A stretch of DNA of 64,000 bases from Voacanga thouarsii (lineage: Eukaryota > Streptophyta > Magnoliopsida > Gentianales > Apocynaceae): positions 3,038,001 through 3,102,000 of the forward strand of contig JANUWF010003368.1 in NCBI GenBank assembly GCA_026120185.1. The letters are read 5' to 3'. The notes beneath the pieces were generated by a model. The model had not been told where the DNA came from, did no database searches, and saw only the letters and a program-made list of their open reading frames with translations. A program made the translations under genes and the position numbers. Positions 57,386 to 64,000 of this stretch are shown in pieces (the first letter of the stretch is position 1; the number at the start of each line of letters is the position of its first letter).

Positions 57386-57903
57386 CACCTTATAATTGTC
57401 TTTATTCCTCTTTAAAAAAAGAGATGAAGCTGAACTTTTCTCACCGATATAAAAATTATAGTATATTTGTCTTTCTCTTTTGTATTTTACCCATCTAAAA
57501 TTTGTAGAATGTGATATACTTTCTTTTGTGTTACCTTGAGTTTCAATCCATTTTATAATTAGTTTGTTTTTTATTAATGACTTTATTAACTTAGAAAAAT
57601 ATATTAGTACATTAAAATATGTTAATATTCAAAACAATAGTTTTATACTACAAAATTTGTACATTTTCTCTTTTGCTGGGAACAAAAGTAATTTGTTCTT
57701 TATTCTATACAAGAGTTACTATGTAGTGATGCCACAGGCGAACCTATTCCACATCATTTCTAGAATGACAATATGGTAATCTAATAGATAACTTCTTCAA
57801 GAACGGCAATGGAAGAGATTGAAGAAACTATGTACCAATTTAAGCCATCAAAGTTTGAATACGTTGCTTTCAAGGATTTCCCTGTCCATATTGATAAAGA
57901 CAG
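57386..57903. other. Unassigned sequence between Copia-D and the TRIM-like repeat
   Basis: Mostly AT-rich, without terminal repeats. At 57809-57903 there is an open stretch, MEEIEETMYQFKPSKFEYVA then FKDFPVHIDKDS, whose composition looks more protein-like than its surroundings and which runs into the TRIM-like repeat. I do not recognise the protein. It could be a fragment of an old gene or chance. Confidence 0.3.
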
Positions 57904-58080
57904 TGTGGGGATTTCAAGTGAGTTACTTGAGTTAAAGAATTTTACATTGAAAAGAAAAACAATAAGTGAGTAATTTATAAATTAAAAAGTCTCATAGAAT
58001 TGTTACTTTAATCTTTTAAGTTAAAATATAACTTCTAAATTGTAAATTTGTTTTGTATTTGTGATGTTCTAATTATAACA
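57904..58080 (+). repeat. First terminal repeat of a TRIM-like element
   Basis: The 177-bp segment starts TGTGGGGATTTC and ends CTAATTATAACA, followed by AGTGGTATCAAAGTC, a primer-site-like sequence. A diverged second copy starts at 58470. The short repeats with no coding interior fit a terminal-repeat retrotransposon in miniature. Confidence 0.6.
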
Positions 58081-58082
58081 AG

Positions 58083-58095
58083 TGGTATCAAAGTC
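58083..58095 (+). promoter_or_regulatory. Primer binding site of the TRIM-like element
   Basis: TGGTATCAAAGTC begins two bases after the repeat end and resembles the tRNA-Met complement. Confidence 0.65.
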
Positions 58096-58469
58096 GATAG
58101 TTTGATGAGTTGATAGGAACGATAGTTTGATGAGTTGATAGGAACAAGCGTTTGGCGTGATGATTAATACTCCCATAATTCTTCCCATATGAAGAACAAA
58201 AGCGGTTCAGTCCTTAATTGATGGTAGACTCGTGCCTAAGTAAAGCTCGTAAAATATGACTCTAGAAGAGTGGACATGTGTAACACCAGCATAGTTCTCG
58301 GAGCAAAGACATGTGCATACGCCAGAATTAACTGAGTAGAAATGGTTACATGTGGACTTGATAAAGTTAGTGATGACTTCTTAGTAGCTACTACAATACT
58401 CAATAAATATTAAAGGGAAAAACAAGCCCAGGTCCAATGTGAAAGTGACTCAAACTTGAGAGAGAAATT
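58096..58469 (+). other. Internal region of the TRIM-like element
   Basis: Non-coding; TTGATGAGTTGATAGGAAC is directly duplicated around 58100-58145. It ends with a purine tract, GAGAGAGAAA, at 58459-58468. Confidence 0.5.
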
Positions 58470-58563
58470 TGTTAAGAATTCAAACGGCAGTTGTGTGAAT
58501 TAAAAATTCTCATATTGAAAAGGAAAAGGCCAAATAACTAACTTAAAAATAAGAACTCATAGG
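58470..58563 (+). repeat. Second terminal repeat of the TRIM-like element, cut by hAT
   Basis: TGTTAAGAATTCAAACGG… aligns with 57904 onward (shared ATTGAAAAGGAAAA and CTCATAG blocks) but with many differences. The hAT element interrupts it; after 61897 the rest is not clearly alignable, so the right end is unresolved. Confidence 0.55.
58556..58563. repeat. Target-site duplication CTCATAGG, left copy (hAT)
   Basis: The 8-bp CTCATAGG recurs at 61889-61896. Eight bases is the hAT signature. Confidence 0.95.
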
Positions 58564-58735
58564 TAGCGTTGGCAAGTGGGCCGGGCCGACGTGTCGGGGC
58601 GGGCCTAACCCAGCCCACTTGACAAACCGATGACGGTTCACCAGTTCAAGCCAGGGGATAAAATCCCTGGCCCGTTACGGGCCGGCCCGCTTGGGCCCGC
58701 GGCCCGGCGGCCCGGCCCGCCTAAGAGAGCCATTA
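58564..58735. repeat. hAT left end: inverted repeat and GC-rich subterminal zone
   Basis: A terminal repeat of about 28 bp is followed by repeated GGGCCGG, GGCCCG and GGCCCGGC words in both orientations. The right end mirrors it. Base composition contrasts strongly with the AT-rich surroundings. Confidence 0.85.
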
Positions 58736-59350
58736 CCCAACGGCTCTCTGCTTTTTTTTTTTTTAATTTGATCCTTTATTTATTTATTTTTTTTTTTTTT
58801 GCAATTTAGCCCCTAAAATGGCTAAAGTAAATTTTTTTTTGTAATTTGGTCCCTAACCCCCAAAACTCTATAAATACCCCCCAATTCAACCCAAAACTTA
58901 TCAACACTCTCCAATTCTCTCAAACTCTCTCCAATTCTCTCTTATTTCCACTCATCTTTCTCTCATTATCCTCAAATTTATTCATTTTCTCTACAAAGAG
59001 TATTAGAATAGAATTTATTTTTGTGTTAATACTTTTTCAATTCATCAAGAAAGTCTTCATATTTTGGAAGATTGTTGAGTAGCGGAATAGTGGATACAAG
59101 AAGTAAAAAGCTCAAGTTCTCAACAAAGTATTGTTATTCTTGAATTTTGGTCATCAACAAGTTAGTATTTCTTAATCTTACATTCTTTTATTTTAGCTTT
59201 ATTAGTTGTTTATTTGTTTTAGTTATTTGTTTAATTTTTAAATTAATTTGTTATTTATATTTTTCAATTCTCTTTTTTCATTATTTGTTAATACTTTTTT
59301 TTTTTAACTTTTATTTGAATTTTGATTGCTTGTTTTTTTTTTAAGAAATA

Positions 59351-61491
59351 ATGGATCCAAATCAATATCATCATTTTTCTTCATCCCAATCATCTGCACA
59401 TTTTGATTTTAATATAGATCCAGCTTTGAATTTAATAAATAATGAAATAGGTAATGAAAATGAAGGTCCTAGTAGGCCTAGTGTTAGTGTTTCACAATCA
59501 CAACCAACTCCAATAATTAATCCCGACGCATCTAATATAGGTGAGGATGATGTTGAAACAACGGATGTTACAACTAAAGCAAAAACATCTGTGGTTTGGA
59601 ATCTTTTTGAAAAAGATAATGATAGTGATAGGGCAACATGTAAAATTTGTAGAGCGGTATATGTACATAAGAAGGGATGAGGGACGGGAACATTAGTTAG
59701 ATATATGAAAAGGTCACATAATGATTGGTTAGAAAACTTACTTAAACAACAACAAATACGTACTACAGGAGGTCAAATGGTTGGTAATTTTCAATATGAT
59801 TATAGAAAAAATAGAAATGCATTTGCTAAAATGATTGTTCAAACTAAATTACCTTTTAATTTTGCAGAAAATCCACGTTATGAACAATATATGCAAAATA
59901 ATTGTCAACCAGCATGGAAAAGAATTCCTAGAACAACATTAAAAAATGATATAATAAAGATATATAAAGAAATGAAAGAGTATCTAATTGTTATGTTTGA
60001 TTCTTGTAATTGGAAATTTGCTCTTACTTGTGATGGTTGGACTGCAATTACTAATGAATCTTATTTATGCATTACATGTCATTGGATAGATCATGATTGG
60101 TTAGTACAAAAAAGAACTATTTGTTTTAAATTATTTGAATATCCTCATGTAGGTAGTAGTATAGCTAGAATGATTACTCAAACATGTCGTGAATATATGA
60201 TTTTAAATAAAATTATTTCTATTTCTTTAGATAATACTTCAAATAATGATTCTACCATAACAATTTTAAAAAATAATATGAATCCTATGTTAGATTGTAT
60301 TTTATTTCATATTGTGTGCTTGTCATATACTTAATTTATGTGTTAAAAAATGATATAAATATATTGATGATATTGTTAATATAATTAGAAATGTTGTTTT
60401 ATTTATTAAAACATCCACAACTAGGCAACAAAATTTTAAGGCATTATGCCGAGAACAAGGTGTATCTTTTAAAAAAATTTAGATTAGATTGTAAAACTAG
60501 ATGGAATTCAACTTTAGATATGTTTGAAAGTGTTATACCTTTTCAAAACCAACTTATTGAATTTTGTAATAGTAATGATTTTCAACCTCCACTAACTGAA
60601 GCTCATTTTGAAAATTGTACTGCACTTTCAACATTTTTATTTACTTTCAAAGAAGCTACTGAACTTTTATCGGGATCTTATTATCCCACTACTCATCATA
60701 TTCTTCCAACACTTGCTAAGGTAGCACATATTTTTGGTGAATATATATATCATCCCCAATATGATTTTTTTATGAGAAGTATGTTTGAAAAATATAAAAA
60801 ATCTTATAAAGATATTCCTATTTTATATTGTATGGCATTGTGTATGGATCTTAGAGTAAAGACGCCAGGTTTTCATAGTATTATTGAATATTTATATGAA
60901 ACATTAGATTTTGATGAATCACAAGCACTTAAACAATGTATGATAAAAGACATAAAAGATAAAACAGCTAAAGCTTTATCTGACATGTATCATTTGTATG
61001 AGTTTGAGTCTTCTTCTTCTAGTTCTCCTAGTTTAAGTAGGCAAGTTTCATCATCTAGTAGTCACTTTCAACCTCCGCGAAAATCTACCTCATCAATTTC
61101 ATCAGTATTTAATCCATGGGGTATTATGAAACGTCAAAAAAGATCAACTACTACCTACAACAAGATGGCAATTTATGAGATGCAGCCATTGGTAGAAAAT
61201 GAATATCAGCATTTTGATATTTGTGGTTGGTAGAAGGTTCATGTAAGTCAATACCCCATTTTATCAAAAATGGCACGTGATCTTTTGACACCACCAGTCT
61301 CTACAGTGTCATCGGAAAGCGTCTTCAGTGAGAGCGCTCGAACAATCGATGAAAGAAGATCTCGATTGGCTCCTCAAACTTTGGAGATGTTAATGTGTTG
61401 TAATAGTTGGTTTGCAGCCGAAGATATGACGGCTAATTCGTGGATTATTAATGATGACTCAGATGATGAATGGGGTAAACCAAATAGTTAG
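59351..61491 (+). pseudogene. hAT transposase (BED finger, RNase-H-like core, C-terminal dimerisation domain)
   Basis: The start at 59351 opens a low-complexity N-terminus, then a BED-type zinc finger: VVWNLFEK, CKICRAVYVHKKG, a TGA at 59678-59680, then TLVRYMKRSHNDW. The catalytic core follows, with FALTCDGWTAITNESYLCIT (first aspartate) and ISISLDNTSNN (second). Around 60310-60480 there are frame changes: CHILNLCVK, YIDDIVNIIRNVV and RLDCKTRWNSTLDMFES lie in different frames. The C-terminal hAT dimerisation motif reads MARDLLTPPVSTVSSESVFS, RRSRLAPQTLEMLMC. An amber codon at 61231-61233 replaces a conserved tryptophan-rich site. Length would be about 700 residues, normal for plant Ac/Tag-like transposases. 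Confidence 0.9.
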
Positions 61492-61888
61492 TTTAGTATT
61501 TTTGTAATTAGGAATTTATGATAAGTTGTAATATTATGTATTTAATTTTATTTTTAGGATATTTATTATATTTTTAAATTTTAATTATTGTAATATTTTT
61601 AAGAGGTTTAGGCATCAAGTCCCCCTCTTATGTAATCTTTATTTTATTAATTAATAAAACAGGTAGGGGTCCAAACCAAACCCCCCACCACTTCAATGTG
61701 GCTTTTTTATAATTTTAAAAAATTATGTTAAGTAGAAAAAAAAAAAAAAGAGGAATAAGCAGCGGACCGGCCCGCACCGGCCTGCAGGCCACACGGGCTC
61801 AAGGACCGGCCGGCACCGGCCCGCCTGGTCCTTGGGCCCTGCCCCGCATGGCCCGAAACCGTGCAGACCGACCCAGTTGCCATTGTTA

Positions 61889-61896
61889 CTCATAGG
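61889..61896. repeat. Target-site duplication CTCATAGG, right copy (hAT)
   Basis: Identical to 58556-58563. Confidence 0.95.
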
Positions 61897-62131
61897 CTCA
61901 ATGCCCGGTGATTTAGGTGTATTAAAGTTACACCTTATGAGAGTATACATCCGTAAACACCCTCATTACAACTTACACTAATCTATACTTAAAGCAGCTT
62001 AGTAATTCTTTGAATTATACTTCAGTTAATTTACTATTCTTTGCTTTTAAATTTTTTGAAGTTTTATCTTTGAAAACGTAGGCAAACTCTGGAATCATGG
62101 TAAATCATTGTACAAAATAAGGTAAAATATA

Positions 62132-62813
62132 TCAATCACTCTTAAATTTTCATAAATTTTAATTTTAATCTTCGAATTTTAAAATATGTAATTTTAACCC
62201 TTAAATTTTTAAAATATTTAAAAAATAACTTTCATCAATTAAAATAATTAAATACCCACAAAAAGTTCATCACATGACTTCCACATAACCTATACTCTCA
62301 CAATGTTATACCACCCTTCTAAAAACTTCTATATAAAACAAGAAAAGACAATTACAACTTAAGCATCTCTCACTTCTCTTTTTAAATTTAAAGATATTAA
62401 AAAAATTACTGTTCTTTAAGAACTGAATCGATTTTTTTCTTCATTTTTATGTCTTAATTTTGTTTGTTAAATAGCAAAATATATTATTTTTAGTATATGA
62501 TTAAATTCGAAGAACAAAAGAATAATCTCAAAATTATTATTTCACATAAAATATTTGAGATTAGATTTTAAAATTATTGTTGATAAATGAAAAAATTCTA
62601 AGAAAAAAGAATAAGATTAAAATTGAAGAATAATATTTTAAAAATAAAAAATGAAAGAATAAAAATTAAAATCTGATAATTTTATATTTTACTTGAATTT
62701 TTATTGTTAAAAGAGTTATATTTTAAATGTTTTAAAATTTTGAAGACTAAAATCACATATTTTAAAATTTAAAAGTAAAAATAAAAATTTATAAAAATTC
62801 AAGAGTTACCCTA
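62132..62813. mobile_element. MITE with long AT-rich inverted repeats, Mutator-like
   Basis: The 682-bp segment has long imperfect terminal inverted repeats of roughly 100 bases: the left arm CACTCTTAAATTTTCATAAA matches the reverse complement of the right arm AACTCTTGAATTTTTATAAA, and similarity continues inward past TTTTAAAATATGT. It is flanked by a perfect 9-bp duplication, TAAAATATA, at 62123-62131 and 62814-62822. Long inverted repeats with 9-bp duplications point to Mutator-like elements. There is no coding region. The low complexity means a chance duplication cannot be fully excluded. Confidence 0.7.
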
Positions 62814-62822
62814 TAAAATATA

Positions 62823-63680
62823 ATTGCACAAGCAAATTGCAGACGTTCTATATCAATTAGACATTGTATATGTTGGTTGTATTGCTAGTCCGTTACAAAT
62901 AGACAGCAATTGCTTCAAGTTGCTCAAGATTCAGATGCCATCAACCTTGATCCTATCATTGTATTCTCCTGTGGCAGAAATCCAAGCAATAGATAAGGGC
63001 CATAAGGCACAAATAAATGTTCATTTAGATTCAAAGACTAATCACAAAAACACAAATAAAATAAATTCATAGGTTTCATACCTTGTATAGAACTCATGCG
63101 TAAAAGAAACATAGGATAGACGAATGAGGTGGATTGATTAACAATGCATAGATGAAAAAATAACCCAAAAAAAAAAAAAAAAAAGCATTCACGCCTCTTG
63201 TATCTATAATATTTTTGCCTCGGTGGCTTTCTCTCTCATTTAAAAGTTTGGAACCTTGGGTTACTGATTGGTTGAATGCCTAAAAAAAATTTTCGCTCCT
63301 AACTAATTACAGTTTACATGGACTAAACTGCACATTTCTTTTGAATATATCAATCAACCATATTGGTATATAAATTGTAAGAACTACCACTAGACAAGTG
63401 ACAAGCATCGTTATTTCACTTTAGCAGGTATATTTCGTATCCCATTTAAACACTATCTAAGCATAAATTTATTTATGAGTGCTCTACCCACTTCACAATC
63501 ATACAGATAAATTCTTCAAGTGTAATATGCCATAAATACACCATCAGTAAGGAATATACATTCATTAACAGTACAACTCAATCTAATATTTCGCATTTAT
63601 AAGCACTAAACACGCACCATAGGAAGGACTTATCTTAACTGCTTCAGGGTCAATATTACCCCTATTGATTTGGTATTACC
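62823..63680. other. Unassigned sequence right of the MITE
   Basis: The open frame at 62824-63072 (ADVLYQLDIVYVGCIASPLQ…) is unlike any family I recognise and lacks supporting signals. An A tract lies at 63168-63184. Sequence from about 63100 may include the LTR of the copia fragment to the right, but no border was found. Confidence 0.35.
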
Positions 63681-64000
63681 CACCTGCTTCATCAGATCCC
63701 CATACGTTGGGTTACTATTGATAATCAAGTAGCTTCAGTTCCATTACCCTTGATGTTTCAAGAATTAACTTTCTTCTCATTGGTTTAGTCAGCGACCAAA
63801 TTCACTTCTTGACTTTACATAATCAATGGAAATAATTCCATCCCTTAGCATCCGCTTTACGACATCACGACTTAGTCTCATGTATCAATTTTTTACTATT
63901 ATAAGAATAATTATTGGCAATATAAATTACTGCTTGACAATAAAAATCCATAGATACAGAAGGCATTGGTGTCTTGCGTGCCCTGAAAAGGTAAACTGCT
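63681..64000 (-). pseudogene. Copia-F RNase H C-terminal end (partial at window edge)
   Basis: On the minus strand the sequence reads AVIYIANN, YNSKKLIHE, then LSRDVVKRMLRDGIISIDYV and KSRSEFG, followed by RRKLILETSRVMELKLLDYQ and a stop near 63715. This aligns with the end of copia RNase H (…CDNQAA…IANN, …GIISIDFVKS..NLADHLTK) of a lineage different from Copia-A. Frameshifts and changes show it is decayed. The upstream part lies beyond the window. Confidence 0.7.

Larger units (their letters stand above)
58564..61888 (+). mobile_element. hAT DNA transposon with broken transposase
   Basis: The 3325-bp element has imperfect terminal inverted repeats: TAGCGTTGGCAAGTGGGCCG at the left against TAACAATGGCAACTGGGTCG read inward from the right, both with the hAT-typical TTGGCAA core. 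Perfect 8-bp duplications flank it. Both ends have GC-rich subterminal zones (58564-58735 and about 61760-61888) with many CCGGCCCG-type words, likely transposase binding sites. The interior encodes one transposase with stops and shifts. Confidence 0.95.

Noticed and set aside
62824..63072. Open frame of 82 codons considered as a small gene
   Set aside because: No recognisable motif, no promoter or splice signals that stand out, and the start overlaps the MITE edge.
1..64000. CRISPR arrays, bacterial operons or phage modules
   Set aside because: All recognisable proteins are plant-type retrotransposon or hAT proteins, and the repeats are LTRs and short tandem arrays without spacer structure.
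1..64000. Integrated plant pararetrovirus
   Set aside because: RT-containing segments have copia order (IN before RT) or gypsy motifs with LTRs and duplications; no movement-protein-like or coat-like segment was seen.

Overview
The window is AT-rich eukaryotic DNA and almost certainly a heterochromatic, retrotransposon-filled stretch of a plant (dicot-like) genome. It holds layered LTR retrotransposons of the Ty1/copia and Ty3/gypsy groups, a hAT DNA transposon, a small TRIM-like element and a Mutator-like MITE. I saw no intact host gene, no rRNA or tRNA gene and no CRISPR array. The species cannot be fixed from the sequence. Element names (Copia-A, Gypsy-1 and so on) are local labels of mine.

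Layout, left to right. (1) 1-20060: a minus-strand element, Copia-B, whose 5' LTR is 18161-20060. It is hit by a same-strand-as-window Copia-A-type LTR ending at 253, and by the complete Copia-A (1028-15189, target duplication CCCCA). Copia-A itself carries a 1.5-kb Tat/Athila-like solo LTR inside its 5' LTR (1656-3162) and a 3.4-kb Tekay/Del-like solo LTR inside its integrase region (7362-10807). (2) 20061-31530: an old gypsy element, Gypsy-1, split into four pieces by Gypsy-2 (20713-26391, duplication TAGGA), by a minus-strand copia solo LTR (26553-28636, duplication ATGAA) and by a Copia-A-type solo LTR (29074-about 30880). (3) 31600-36069: a decayed minus-strand element with a plant-transposon-protein-like domain, then two Tekay-like LTR 3' halves in inverted orientation. 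(4) 36070-45003: Copia-C, very decayed, carrying a gypsy solo LTR. (5) 45004-47158: the 3' half of Gypsy-3 with its LTR. (6) 48171-57379: Copia-D (minus strand), with the youngest-looking LTR element, Copia-E (51616-57178, duplication ATATA), inside its 5' LTR. (7) 57386-64000: a TRIM-like element whose second repeat holds a 3.3-kb hAT transposon (58564-61888, duplication CTCATAGG), a MITE (62132-62813, duplication TAAAATATA) and the RNase H end of a further minus-strand copia.

None of the coding regions is intact. Stops, frameshifts, catalytic-site changes and large pol deletions are present in all of them, so any mobility would have to be supplied by relatives elsewhere. Copia-E (LTRs differing at about 19 of 366 positions by eye) and the hAT element are the least decayed.

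The most interesting signal is not a gene. Short self-complementary GC-rich words recur in the leaders or LTRs of unrelated elements. The ACCGGCGCCGGT type occurs in Copia-A, in the Tat-like LTR and in Gypsy-2. The CCTAGGCNGCCTAGG type occurs in Copia-B and in the gypsy LTR inside Copia-C. Other points are a pol frame and polypurine tract that run into the LTR of Gypsy-2, an inverted pair of Tekay-type LTR halves, two Copia-C LTRs that begin at the same internal point, and LTR tandem repeats that differ in copy number between the two ends of Copia-D.
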